From Mycolicibacillus koreensis (GTDB lineage Bacteria; Actinomycetota; Actinomycetes; Mycobacteriales; Mycobacteriaceae): a DNA stretch of 44,692 nucleotides. Positions within the stretch are counted from its first letter, which is position 1. Each line of letters begins with the position of its first letter. The position numbers were made by a program, and so were the translations under genes. Below, one piece after another: positions 26,845-35,241 of the stretch. The notes under the pieces are model-generated. The model was not told the origin of the DNA. It did no database searches and saw only the letters and a program-made list of their open reading frames with translations. The DNA lies in NCBI RefSeq assembly GCF_002104795.1, contig NZ_NCXO01000036.1:1-44692 (forward strand), in the 5' to 3' direction.

Positions 26845-27562
26845 CGCCGCCCTCCGGCCAGTAGTAGGAGTCCGGGTAGGGCCGCGGTCCGAAGATCGCC
26901 GTGCCGATGCGCACCTGGGTGGCCCCCTCGGCGATGGCGAGCGGGAAATCTCCGCTCATCCCCATCGACAGTTCCGGCAGTGCGTGCCCGGCATCGACGG
27001 CGCGGTCCCGCAGTTCGCGCAGCCGTCGAAAACAGCCGCGGACCGCCTCGGGGTCGGTGGTGTGCAGCGCCATCGTCATCAGCCCGCGCACCCGCAGGGT
27101 GGGGTAGTCGCCGAGCTGGTCCAAAAACGCCGGCAGCTGGTCGGGGGGCAGCCCGTACTTGCTGGGTTCGTCGGCGGTCTTCACCTGCACCAGAACATCG
27201 AGGGACCGGCCCTCCTGCTGCAGCCGCCGATCCAGGGCCGCAGCCAGTTTCGGCCGATCCAGCGACTGCAGCTCGTCGGCCAGCCGGGCCACCAGGTTGG
27301 CCTTGTTGGTCTGCAGGTGCCCGATCATCACCCAGTTGATCCCGCAGTCGGCCAGCGGCTCGGATTTCTCCCGGATCTCCTGCACCTTGTTCTCACCGAA
27401 CCGGTGCAGCCCCAATCCGACGGCCTCGCGGATCACCTCCGGGCCGAACGTCTTGCTCACCGGCAGGATTCGCACCCCGCCCGGGTCGCGCCCGGCGTCG
27501 CGGCATGCGGCGTCGACCTGTTGACAGACCCGCTCCCAGCGCTGCCGCAGGGTCTCGCTCAC
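26831..27562 (-). CDS. yggS: YggS-type pyridoxal phosphate homeostasis protein
   Basis: The 243-residue, single-domain TIM-barrel PLP protein is related to the alanine racemase N-terminal domain. PLP lysine is K36 in ILPVSKTFGP; FGENKVQEI, IGHLQTNK and SMGMSGDFPLAI are family signatures, and VRIGTAIFGPR closes the barrel. YggS/PLPBP proteins balance free PLP and affect amino acid metabolism. The start GTG 27562 overlaps the DUF302 stop by 4 bases; the longer frame up to 27952 runs through that gene and is an artefact. M. tuberculosis has another YggS gene in its cell-division cluster, so this may be a second copy; only a genome search can tell. Confidence 0.93.
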   Translation of the reverse strand: MSETLRQRWERVCQQVDAACRDAGRDPGGVRILPVSKTFGPEVIREAVGLGLHRFGENKVQEIREKSEPLADCGINWVMIGHLQTNKANLVARLADELQSLDRPKLAAALDRRLQQEGRSLDVLVQVKTADEPSKYGLPPDQLPAFLDQLGDYPTLRVRGLMTMALHTTDPEAVRGCFRRLRELRDRAVDAGHALPELSMGMSGDFPLAIAEGATQVRIGTAIFGPRPYPDSYYWPEGGGAPR

Positions 27563-27960
27563 CGTCGCACCGCCGCATCGGTGGCTGCCTCGATTCCCGC
27601 GGCGAGTTCGGCGGCAGCCGCGGCCGTCCCGGGCGCCGCCACGTCCGTGCGCCCGGCGATCAGGGCGCGCAGATCCCGGTAGCCCAGCCAGTTCTGCCCG
27701 TCGGTGTCCTGCCAGCCGAGAACCTTGGAGGGCAGGTCGATGGCGATGAGCTGGTCGGCCTGCATCAGCTGGGTCCCCAAGGCGGGCTTGCCGAACAACA
27801 TCACCTCGGTGGGGCGCAGTTGCTGCCCGGCACGCTCGGCGTGCGCGGCATGATCGATACGGGCCATCACGGTGAAACCTCGCTCGCCCAACGCATTCTC
27901 CAGGCGTGTCATCGTCTCGGCGACCGGATCCGGGCTGCGCTTGGCGACCCAATGTGTCAT
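27559..27960 (-). CDS. DUF302 domain protein
   Basis: This 133-residue protein starts at ATG 27960, chosen because GGGAGGT lies just upstream and because the DUF302 fold begins there; an earlier ATG at 28002 lacks this. The core FTVMARIDHAAHAERAGQQL and VMLFGKPALGTQLMQAD, followed by AIDLPSKVLGWQD, are typical DUF302 features. The biochemical role is unknown. It overlaps yggS by 4 bases (GTGA), so the two are co-translated. Confidence 0.88.
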   Translation of the reverse strand: MTHWVAKRSPDPVAETMTRLENALGERGFTVMARIDHAAHAERAGQQLRPTEVMLFGKPALGTQLMQADQLIAIDLPSKVLGWQDTDGQNWLGYRDLRALIAGRTDVAAPGTAAAAAELAAGIEAATDAAVRR

Positions 27961-27976
27961 GCAGTGACCTCCCGGG

Positions 27977-30022
27977 TCACCAATGTACGCCGGGCACTGC
28001 ACGCGCCATCCGCCTCAGCGGACGCGGCGGCTGCAGTCGGGCCACCGCCCGGGCGGCGCGCGCCGGGCGTTTCGGCCGCCGCCGCGGGGTCGGCCGCGCC
28101 GAAGCGGCCGGCTCAGCAGGGGTGTCGTCGACCGCGACGCCGCGCGCCGCCGGTGAGTCCGGGTAGCCCAGATACAACTGGTGCAGGATCCGCCGGGTCA
28201 GCCGGGGCGTGACGTAGTGACCGAGGTCAGCCAGTGTGCCCGAGGGGGTGTCGATGCGGGACGGCTTCTCGACCAACGCCCGCACCACCATCGCCGCCGC
28301 GTGCTCGGGACTGATCGCTGGAACCGGGTTGAGCCGCCGCGACGGTGCGATCATCGGCGTGGCGACCAACGGCATGTGGATGTTCGTGAAGGTGACGTGA
28401 TCGGAAAGGGTTTCGGCGCCGACGACCTCGGCGAACGCATCCAGGGCGGCCTTGGTCGGCACGTACGCGCTGTACTTGGGGCTGCGTGCGAGCACCCCGG
28501 CGCTGGAGACGTTGACGACGTGGCCGAACCGGCGTTGCTGCCAGTGCGGCAGCAACGCCAAGGTCATGCGCACCGCGCCGAAGTAGTTGACCGCCATCAC
28601 GCGCTCGTAGTCGTGGAACCGGTCGGTGGCGTTGACCACCGAGCGCCGGATCGAGCGCCCGGCGTTGTTGACCAGGTAGTCGACGTGGTCGAACCGGCCC
28701 AGGATGTCTTTGATGGTGTGCTCCACCGACGCGGCGTCGGTGACGTCGCAGCTGAAGGCGTGCGCCTGACCGCCCGCCGCCCGGATCTCGGCGACCAGAT
28801 CGTCGAGTGCCGCGCCGTTGCGGGCCAACGCGAACACCGTCGCGCCGCGCTCGGCCACCGCGATCGCCGAGGCGCGGCCGATGCCGCTGGAGGCCCCGGT
28901 GATGATCACGTGCCGGCCCACCAGCGGTCCCGCCGGATCGTCGTGGCGGGCGCGGTCGGGATTCAAATGCGCCGCCCAGTACCGCCACAACGCCGGGGCG
29001 TAATCGGCGAAGTCGGGCACCACCAGGTCGGGCCGTCCCGTCGCGCGCAGTGCGGCGCGGGTGGCCGCTGCGGTGAAACGGGGTTTGAGCGTGACCACGT
29101 CGAGCACCTCGGCGGGCAGGCCCAGTTGGGTGGCGATCATGTTGCGCCACACTTTGACCCGGCCCCGGGCCTGCAGCACCGGGGCGGCCACCGCCGCTGG
29201 CAGTGCTGCGCTCAGTCGGGGCAGCCCAGCCGCCCCGGCGACGCCGCGGTAGATCTCGTCGAGCCCGATGGTGCGCTCGGCGGTCAGATGGAAGGTCTGC
29301 CCGTCGGCGTCGTCGGCGTGAATCAGCGTGACCAGCGCCGCGGTCACATAGTCGACCGGCACCACGTTGGTGCGCCCGGCGGCGGGCACTAGCAGCGGGG
29401 TGATCTTCGGCAGCGCCGCCAGCCGGGCCAGCAGCGGGAAGAAGTAGTACGGCCCGTCGATCTTGTCCATCTCGCCGGTCCGGGAGTCCCCGACGACCAC
29501 CGCAGGCCGGTAGATCCGGTACCGCAGCCCCGGCGTGGAGCGCACCAGCAACTCGGCTTCGAACTTGGTCTGGTGATACGGGGTGGGCAGATCCTGGCCG
29601 ACGTCGAAGTCGTCTTCGGTGAACTCGCCGCGGAAGTTGCCCGCCACCGCGATCGACGACACGTGGTGCAGCGTCGCGTCGAGGCGCCGGGTCAGGTCGA
29701 TCACCGCGCGGGTGCCCTCGACGTTGGCGGCCTGCTGGTCGGCCGCATCGGCGGTGATGTCGTAGATCGCCGCACAGTGCACCACGTGGTCGACCACGCC
29801 GAGGTCGGCCAGGGTGGCCTGCGACAGTCCCAGGCCCTCGGCGGTGAGGTCGCCGACCAGCGGCTGTGCCCGCTCACCCCACTCGGTGGCGAGACGCTCG
29901 TAGCGGCCCAGCGAGGACCTCCGGACCAGCACATGGATCTCGGCGTCGGGGTGCTCGGCGAGCAGGCGCGTGATGACGCGACGCCCAATGAACCCAGTAC
30001 CGCCGGTAACGACATAACGCAT
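27977..30022 (-). CDS. acrA1: Two-domain SDR: fatty acyl-CoA reductase-like protein (AcrA1-like)
   Basis: The 681-residue protein starts at ATG 30022. Domain 1 (about 1-330) is an extended SDR with the NAD(P) loop TGGTGFIGRR at the N-terminus and active-site YHQTK. Domain 2 (about 345-600) is a classical SDR with ITGASSGIGRASA, NNAGRSIRRS and active-site YVPTK. The C-terminal tail is basic and Pro/Arg-rich. This arrangement belongs to actinobacterial acyl-CoA reductases; AcrA1 (Rv3391) is the M. tuberculosis match, next to lpqD as here. The substrate is unproven, possibly long-chain acyl-CoA. M. tuberculosis has cmaA1 beside it; that gene is not here. The 16-base gap to the DUF302 gene suggests one transcript. 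Confidence 0.88.
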   Translation of the reverse strand: MRYVVTGGTGFIGRRVITRLLAEHPDAEIHVLVRRSSLGRYERLATEWGERAQPLVGDLTAEGLGLSQATLADLGVVDHVVHCAAIYDITADAADQQAANVEGTRAVIDLTRRLDATLHHVSSIAVAGNFRGEFTEDDFDVGQDLPTPYHQTKFEAELLVRSTPGLRYRIYRPAVVVGDSRTGEMDKIDGPYYFFPLLARLAALPKITPLLVPAAGRTNVVPVDYVTAALVTLIHADDADGQTFHLTAERTIGLDEIYRGVAGAAGLPRLSAALPAAVAAPVLQARGRVKVWRNMIATQLGLPAEVLDVVTLKPRFTAAATRAALRATGRPDLVVPDFADYAPALWRYWAAHLNPDRARHDDPAGPLVGRHVIITGASSGIGRASAIAVAERGATVFALARNGAALDDLVAEIRAAGGQAHAFSCDVTDAASVEHTIKDILGRFDHVDYLVNNAGRSIRRSVVNATDRFHDYERVMAVNYFGAVRMTLALLPHWQQRRFGHVVNVSSAGVLARSPKYSAYVPTKAALDAFAEVVGAETLSDHVTFTNIHMPLVATPMIAPSRRLNPVPAISPEHAAAMVVRALVEKPSRIDTPSGTLADLGHYVTPRLTRRILHQLYLGYPDSPAARGVAVDDTPAEPAASARPTPRRRPKRPARAARAVARLQPPRPLRRMARAVPGVHW

Positions 30023-30095
30023 AGGGACATCGTTGCCGCTGCGTGCGGCGCGGTCAACCCCTGCGTCTGCGCGCAGGTCCGGCGCGGCCCCGACC

Positions 30096-30150
30096 CGGCC
30101 CAAGCGCGGCCCAAGCGCGGCCCAGACGCGGCCCCGGCATGGCCCAGCGT
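30096..30150. repeat. 11-bp tandem repeat CGGCCCAAGCG between acrA1-like gene and lpqD
   Basis: Five head-to-tail units: two identical (30096-30106, 30107-30117) and three decayed to 30150. They fill the space upstream of the acrA1-like start and end 3 bases before the lpqD stop. Confidence 0.75.
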
Positions 30151-30153
30151 GCT

Positions 30154-30888
30154 TCAGCCGAAGTCGCGGATGCCGTCCCAATCGACGAGTTTCCAGCCGG
30201 TGATCGGGTTGCCGGTGATCACCACATGGCCCATGTTCGGCAGCGGGTGGCGGACCGCCAGCGTGTCGTCGGGGTTTCGCACATTCATCAGCGTCCAGAT
30301 CATGATCGCCGCCCCGTGGGAGAACGCCACCGGGTTGGCGTCGCCGCGCACATACATTTTGCGTACCGCGGCCTGGAATTGGTCGTTGAACTCGTTGCCG
30401 TTGACCGAGCCCGGGATCGTGCTGGTGCGGTCGCTGCGTAACCAGTCGATCGGTGCGAGCAGATATGTCGCCTCGGCGATGGTGTCGGACTTGCCCTCGA
30501 ACCACCCGGCGTCGATCTCGTTCAGGCCGGGCAGCACCTCGACCTGCCGGCCCAGTGCGGCCGAGAGCGGCTCGGCGGTCTGCTGGGCGCGCTGCATCGC
30601 CGAGGCGTAAATGCCGTCGTACTGGTTGGCGCTCAACTCCTTGGCGCCCTGCAGGGCCTGCTGCATGCCCTCAGCCGACAGCGGCGGGCCGGGCACCGTG
30701 GTGTCGATGATCTGGGCGGCATTGGCCTCCGATTCGGCGTGCCGCACGAACGTGAGGGTGATGTTGCGCGGGTGGTTGCCAGAGGAGCACCCGTTGAGCA
30801 GGACCAGTGCCAGCAGCACCGCGCCAACCGTCTGCAGAATCCGCACCCCCGGAAGGCCGCGAACTCGGTGGTGGCTGAGTTGACCCAT
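30154..30888 (-). CDS. lpqD: Lipoprotein with histidine-phosphatase domain (LpqD-like)
   Basis: The 244-residue protein starts at ATG 30888, with GGGAGG 9 bases upstream. A signal peptide ends at a lipobox LLNGC, so it is a lipid-anchored surface protein. The histidine phosphatase domain has the nucleophile motif FVRHAESEAN and a second His in FSHGAAI. It matches LpqD (Rv3390). The substrate is unknown. The longer frame from 31002 lacks a good ribosome-binding site and puts extra residues before the signal. Confidence 0.9.
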   Translation of the reverse strand: MGQLSHHRVRGLPGVRILQTVGAVLLALVLLNGCSSGNHPRNITLTFVRHAESEANAAQIIDTTVPGPPLSAEGMQQALQGAKELSANQYDGIYASAMQRAQQTAEPLSAALGRQVEVLPGLNEIDAGWFEGKSDTIAEATYLLAPIDWLRSDRTSTIPGSVNGNEFNDQFQAAVRKMYVRGDANPVAFSHGAAIMIWTLMNVRNPDDTLAVRHPLPNMGHVVITGNPITGWKLVDWDGIRDFG

Positions 30889-31005
30889 CTGTGCGGACCT
30901 CCCGGTAGCAGTCGGATCACACGGTACCCATCGACCGGGTGCGCTGAACAGTGTTTGCGTCGCGGCAGGCGGCCCGAGCCGATTTCCCGGCAACGACCGC
31001 ACCGG

Positions 31006-31230
31006 TCAGCCGGTGCCGACCGCGTCGCTGTCGCGGGTCATCCGCAGCGCGGTGGCCATGCCGTCCATCCAGACCTCCAGCATGTACTCGGTGGCCGGGG
31101 GATGGTCGGCCGGCATGAACGTCTTCATCAGTTTGCGGACCCGGGCGCGCGCCAAGGCCTGCACATCACGGTCCTCCAGTTCGGGGAACTCGTCGTATTC
31201 GCTGCCGACGGCCGCGTTCTCCACGCTCAT
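31006..31230 (-). CDS. Small hypothetical protein, 74 residues
   Basis: The acidic-then-helical protein has a clear ribosome-binding site (GAAAGGGA) before ATG 31230. The N-terminus is acidic (SEYDEFPELEDRD); the rest is a helix-rich segment with VRKLMKTFMPADHPP and YMLEVWMDGMATAL. No membrane segment, cysteine or catalytic motif. I do not recognise the family. It lies 117 bases upstream of lpqD on the same strand. Confidence 0.65.
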   Translation of the reverse strand: MSVENAAVGSEYDEFPELEDRDVQALARARVRKLMKTFMPADHPPATEYMLEVWMDGMATALRMTRDSDAVGTG

Positions 31231-31309
31231 GGTGTCCCTTTCTCCCGGCCCGGGCAGACGACCCGGTCAGCCTGGTGCAACCGCGTACCCGGCCCGGATG
31301 TTTCCGGCG

Positions 31310-31328
31310 ACCGGCGCTGGGCGCCGGT
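31310..31328. terminator. Hairpin in the otsB-hypothetical gap
   Basis: ACCGGCGC (31310-31317), loop TGG, GCGCCGGT (31321-31328): a perfect 8-bp stem in the 233-base gap downstream of otsB. Probably an otsB terminator. The rest of this gap is GC-rich with no other feature I can support. Confidence 0.5.
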
Positions 31329-31463
31329 GGGGCCATCTGACCAGGGCACACACCGAAAGGCCAGGGCCGGAAGTCCCCGACGTGTCCCGCGGGGCCGGGG
31401 GCCGGGCCGTGCTGGCTCGGGTGGGTCGCCGTCGACGTCCGGCAGTCAACGGAAACAACTGAA

Positions 31464-32783
31464 TCATGCCGGGTCGCCGTCGGCGCGGTGACGCGCCTCG
31501 AGGGTGCGTGCCAACTCTTCGGTGAAGTCGCGCACCGCGGCCGGGTCGGCGACCGCGAACCGGGCTGAGGTGGCGCGATCGCCGTCGTCGCTGTGGCGCA
31601 CCATGATTCCGATGCCGTCGCTGCTGATCTCGGCGAAGGCGTCTTCGTCGGTGATGTCGTCGCCGACAAAGACCGGCAGCAGCCGCTCGCTGGCGGCGCC
31701 GCCGATCCGGTCGGTGAGCCAACGCAGCGTTTTGCCCTTGTCCCAGTCGATGTCGGGGCGCAACTCGATGACCTCCCGACCGGTGGTGACCCGCAACCGG
31801 TCCCGACGTCCCGCCTCGCGCACCGCGGCGGTCACCGCGCCGACGTGTTCGCGTGCGGCGTTGCGATAGTGCACCGCGACGGCGAAACGCTTGTGTTCCA
31901 CCAAAACTCCGTCGATCGAAGCCAGTCGGGAACGCAGCTCATCGGCCGCCTCGGCCAACACCGGGATCGCGGCGGCGGCGGTTTCGTTCTGGTGGTGGGC
32001 CCCGTCGGGGCCGCGTAACTCGAAGCCGTGACTGCCGGCGTACCACAGCCCGGGCACCCCGACCCGGTCGACGACGTCGCCCAGATCCCGGCCGCTGAGG
32101 ATCGCGACCGGGCAGACCGCCGCCAGCGCGCGCAGTGCCGCGTCGGCGCCGTCGACCAGGCGGGCCGCGCCCGGATCGTCGACGATCTCCGAGAGGGTCC
32201 CGTCGAAGTCGAAGAACACCGCCGGGGTGCGCCCGCCGGTGTCGTCGTCGGTGAGGCTGACCGCCTGCACCGCGTCGGGCAACGTCGAGAGACGCCGGTC
32301 GCCGCTGCGCACCGTCACCTCGCCGAGATCGGCGACCACACTGTCGGCCCCGCCGCGAGACAACTGCGTCCCGGGGCCGTCCCGATCCACGCCGATCACC
32401 AGCGCGAACCCTCCGGCCCGGGCGGCGGCGACCCCCGCCTCGGCGTTCTCGACCACCACGCACCGATCCGGACGGACCCCCAGCCGGCGGGCCGCCTCCA
32501 ACAGCGCCGCCGGATCCGCTTCCCCCGACGGGCCCGGTTCGGCGGCGGCGCCGTCGACGTGGACGGCGAACAGATCGCCGAGCCCGGCCGCGCCGAGCGC
32601 CGCCGCGCAGTCGCGGTTCGCCGAGACGACGGCGGTGCCCACGCCCAGACGCCGGAGGCGCTGCACCAACGACACAGTGGTCGACAACGCGGGCGCGCCG
32701 TCGTCCCGTCGGTGCACAGGGACCACGGCGTCGAGGTCGAACAGCACCGCATCGTGGCGTCGTGGGTCGATGATCACCGACAA
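31464..32783 (-). CDS. otsB: Trehalose-6-phosphate phosphatase with an N-terminal degenerate HAD domain
   Basis: The 439-residue protein (TTG start 32783) makes trehalose from trehalose-6-phosphate. The N-terminal part (about 1-180) is phosphoglucomutase-like HAD with AVLFDLDAVV and CVVVENAEAGVAAA; its catalytic pieces look partial. The C-terminal phosphatase (about 185-435) has the nucleophile FFDFDGTLSE, SGRDL, GSHGFEL, and the metal-binding GDDITDEDAF. This order is that of OtsB2 (Rv3372). GGAGG at 32791-32795 lies 7 bases before the TTG; GTG 32777 is an alternative. The start region is a 14-bp duplication. Confidence 0.92.
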   Translation of the reverse strand: MSVIIDPRRHDAVLFDLDAVVPVHRRDDGAPALSTTVSLVQRLRRLGVGTAVVSANRDCAAALGAAGLGDLFAVHVDGAAAEPGPSGEADPAALLEAARRLGVRPDRCVVVENAEAGVAAARAGGFALVIGVDRDGPGTQLSRGGADSVVADLGEVTVRSGDRRLSTLPDAVQAVSLTDDDTGGRTPAVFFDFDGTLSEIVDDPGAARLVDGADAALRALAAVCPVAILSGRDLGDVVDRVGVPGLWYAGSHGFELRGPDGAHHQNETAAAAIPVLAEAADELRSRLASIDGVLVEHKRFAVAVHYRNAAREHVGAVTAAVREAGRRDRLRVTTGREVIELRPDIDWDKGKTLRWLTDRIGGAASERLLPVFVGDDITDEDAFAEISSDGIGIMVRHSDDGDRATSARFAVADPAAVRDFTEELARTLEARHRADGDPA

Positions 32784-32808
32784 TGCCCAACCTCCAATGC
32801 CCAACCTC
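32781..32808 (-). repeat. 14-bp tandem duplication over the otsB ribosome-binding site and start
   Basis: CAATGCCCAACCTC occurs at 32781-32794 and again at 32795-32808. On the minus strand each copy holds TTG 7 bases after a GGAGG. The copies are 14 bases apart, so the second TTG is out of frame with otsB. Confidence 0.85.
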
Positions 32809-32952
32809 CCGGATCGCCCGTCGGGCAGGCGAGGTCCTCCCATCACGGTCTGGCCCCGACGATGCCACACGGGCCGGTCCCGCGGGCGCGGCCGACGTGG
32901 TATGCCTTGATGACAGTAGGCGGTCAACGGGGCCGCGCGAGAGGAGAGCCAA

Positions 32953-33846
32953 ATGTCGGCGCCGGGTGTATCTCACGGAATCGTGGTGGCCGTCGACGGA
33001 TCCCCGTCGGCGAGGGCCGCCGTGGACTGGGCGGCGCGCACGGCCGCGCTGCGCAACCTGGACCTCACGCTGGTGCATGTGTTGGCCTCGCCGGTGGCGA
33101 TGACGTTCCCGGAGACCCCGATGCCGCCCGGCTACGCCCAGTGGCAGGAAGAGCAGGGCAAAGAACACGTCCAGGCGGCGCTGGCCCTCATCGAGGAGAT
33201 CGAGCCGTCGGCCCGCCCGGCCCGGGTGCGGGGCCAGATCGTCACCGGGTCGACCATTCCCACCCTGGTGGAGCTGAGCAAACATGCCACCATGTTGGTG
33301 GTGGGGTCGCGCGGGCACGGGTGGCTGCGGCGCAGCCTGCTCGGATCGGTCAGCTCCGGACTTCTGCACCATGCGCTGTGCCCGGTCGCGGTGGTCCGCG
33401 ACGAGGACATGGCTGCCGAGCATCCGGGCACCGCACCGGTGGTGGTCGGCTGCGACGGATCGCCGGTGTCGGAGAACGCGGTGGCGATCGCGTTCGAGGA
33501 GGCCGCATTTCGCGGGGTGCCGTTGGTGGCGCTCAACGCCTGGATCGACTTGGCGGTCAACGACGTGCCCGCCGGTCTGGATTTCCCGGCGATGGCCGCC
33601 GAGGCGGAGCGGGCGCTGGCCGAGCAGCTGGCCGGCTGGCAGGAACGCTATCCCGACGTCGAGGTGCGCCGGGTGGTGGTGGCCGGGCGCCCCGCTGATC
33701 AGCTCGTCGAACAATCCACGGCCGCGCAGCTGGTGGTGGTCGGCAGCCACGGCCGCGGAGGGTTCACCGGCATGCTGCTCGGTTCGGTGAGCAGCGCTGT
33801 CGTGCAAGCGGTCCAGACCCCGGTCATCGTTGCGCGTCGGCGCTGA
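32953..33846 (+). CDS. Universal stress protein with two USP domains
   Basis: This 297-residue protein has two tandem USP domains (about 1-155 and 158-297). Both hold the ATP-binding pattern G-x2-G-x9-[17 protein letters not shown] and [15 protein letters not shown]. The two-domain length is that of the DosR-type mycobacterial USPs, but no DosR box is clear upstream. GAGGAGAG precedes the ATG. Divergent from otsB (169 bases between the starts), and convergent to the lactone dehydrogenase gene behind palindromes. Confidence 0.93.
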   Translation: MSAPGVSHGIVVAVDGSPSARAAVDWAARTAALRNLDLTLVHVLASPVAMTFPETPMPPGYAQWQEEQGKEHVQAALALIEEIEPSARPARVRGQIVTGSTIPTLVELSKHATMLVVGSRGHGWLRRSLLGSVSSGLLHHALCPVAVVRDEDMAAEHPGTAPVVVGCDGSPVSENAVAIAFEEAAFRGVPLVALNAWIDLAVNDVPAGLDFPAMAAEAERALAEQLAGWQERYPDVEVRRVVVAGRPADQLVEQSTAAQLVVVGSHGRGGFTGMLLGSVSSAVVQAVQTPVIVARRR

Positions 33847-33871
33847 GACCGCTCACGGTGGTGCGGTCTCG

Positions 33872-33926
33872 CCGACCGTGAAGCTGGCTTCACGGTCGGG
33901 CTCGAGCGTGAACGTGGCTTCACGTT
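33872..33926. terminator. Two palindromes between convergent usp and gulonolactone dehydrogenase genes
   Basis: A 13-bp stem, CCGACCGTGAAGC (33872-33884) with GCTTCACGGTCGG (33887-33899) and a 2-base loop, is followed by AACGTG-GCTT-CACGTT (33911-33926). Both contain GCTTCACG. They are placed to end both transcripts; a cruciform-type protein site is also possible. Confidence 0.6.
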
Positions 33927-33951
33927 GGGCGAGGTCGAAGCGGAGCGGGGC

Positions 33952-35241
33952 TCACGGGCCCAGCACCCGCCGGGTGTAGTCGTTGGCGAAGACCCGCTGC
34001 GGATCGAACCGGTCGCGCACCGCGGTGAACCGGTCGAACCCCGGGTACCGGTTGCGCAGCGTCTCAGCGGTCTGGAAGTGGTACTTGCCCCAATGGGGCC
34101 GGCCGGCATAGTCATCCATGATCTGTTCCACCGACCGGAAGAACTCCTCGAAGTCCATGCCGCGGTACTGGTGCACCGCGATGTAGCAAGTCTCGCGCTC
34201 GTGCGCGGTGGACAGCAACGCGTCATCACCGGCGGCGAAGCGCACCTCGATGGGGAACAGGATCGGCCACCGGTGCCGGCGGATCATCGCCACGACCCGT
34301 TCGAGGGCCTCCCGCGCGTGCCGGCGCGGGATCGCGTACTCCATCTCGGTGAACTTCACCTTGCGTTCGGTGGCATAGACCTTGTAGGCGTGATCGCTGA
34401 CGGTGGCCGGGGTCATCATCGCGGTGATCAGCTGATTGAGCCGCGGCACCGTGGCCGGCAGGCGTCGCCCGACCCGGCAGATCAGGTCCATGCCGGTGTT
34501 TTCCACCCCGGCGTGCATCCGGCGTTTCCACGCTGCGGTGGGCGTGGGTTCGGCGACGCTGCGGGCGGTGGTGCGGGTCAGTGCGGTCTCGGTGTAGGGG
34601 AACAGGAAGAACTCGAAATGATCGTTGTCGTCGACCAATTCGTCGAGACGATCCAATGTCTCGGCCAGCGGGCGGGGCTCATCGCGGCGGTGCAGGGCGT
34701 ACAGCGGCACTGCCTGCACGGTGACTTCGCTGATCACCCCCAGCGCCCCCAGCGACACCCGGGCGGCCAGATAGTCGTCGCCACCGTCGACGTCGACAGC
34801 CTCGCCGTCGGCGGTGACCAGCCGCAGCGACACCAGCTGTGCCGACAGGTTCGGGAAGCGGGCTCCGGTGCCATGGGTGGCGGTGGCGGTGGCACCGGTG
34901 ATCGTCTGGGCGTCGATGTCGCCCTGGTTGGCCAGCCCCAACCCGGAGGCCGCCAGCCGCCCACCGAGGCTGCGCAACGTCGCCCCGCCCTCGATGGTGA
35001 CCAGTCCGCTGACCGGGTCGGCGGCGCGCACCCGCTGCAACCCGGCCATGTCGATCATCACCCCGTCGGTGCAGGCGCAGTCGGTGAAGGAGTGGCCGCT
35101 GCCGACCGCGCGCACCGGCTGGCCCCGTCGCGCCGCGGTGGCTACGATCTCGGCCAGTTCGTCCTGTGACGTGGGGCGCGCCACCGACGCCGGTGTGCAC
35201 GCCTGCCCGCCGGCCCAGTTACGCCACGCGCGTCCGCTCAC
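33952..35241 (-). CDS. L-gulono-1,4-lactone dehydrogenase-like FAD enzyme (Rv1771-like)
   Basis: The 429-residue protein has the FAD-binding PCMH domain (about 10-180) with VRAVGSGHSFTD, where the His binds FAD covalently in some relatives, and GATATATHGTG. The C-terminal ALO domain (about 185-429) has PHWGKYHFQTAE. It resembles M. tuberculosis Rv1771 over its length, ending FANDYTRRVLGP. Rv1771 oxidises L-gulono-1,4-lactone, although mycobacteria are not known to depend on vitamin C synthesis. Start GTG 35241 overlaps the stop of the upstream PLP gene by 4 bases (GTGA). Confidence 0.93.
   Translation of the reverse strand: MSGRAWRNWAGGQACTPASVARPTSQDELAEIVATAARRGQPVRAVGSGHSFTDCACTDGVMIDMAGLQRVRAADPVSGLVTIEGGATLRSLGGRLAASGLGLANQGDIDAQTITGATATATHGTGARFPNLSAQLVSLRLVTADGEAVDVDGGDDYLAARVSLGALGVISEVTVQAVPLYALHRRDEPRPLAETLDRLDELVDDNDHFEFFLFPYTETALTRTTARSVAEPTPTAAWKRRMHAGVENTGMDLICRVGRRLPATVPRLNQLITAMMTPATVSDHAYKVYATERKVKFTEMEYAIPRRHAREALERVVAMIRRHRWPILFPIEVRFAAGDDALLSTAHERETCYIAVHQYRGMDFEEFFRSVEQIMDDYAGRPHWGKYHFQTAETLRNRYPGFDRFTAVRDRFDPQRVFANDYTRRVLGP

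Noticed and set aside
27563..27952. N-terminal extension of yggS
   Set aside because: It overlaps the DUF302 gene in another frame; GTG 27562 forms a 4-base overlap and fits the family start.
30023..30505. N-terminal extension of the acrA1-like reductase
   Set aside because: It overlaps lpqD and the 11-bp repeat; the NAD-binding loop begins right after ATG 30022.
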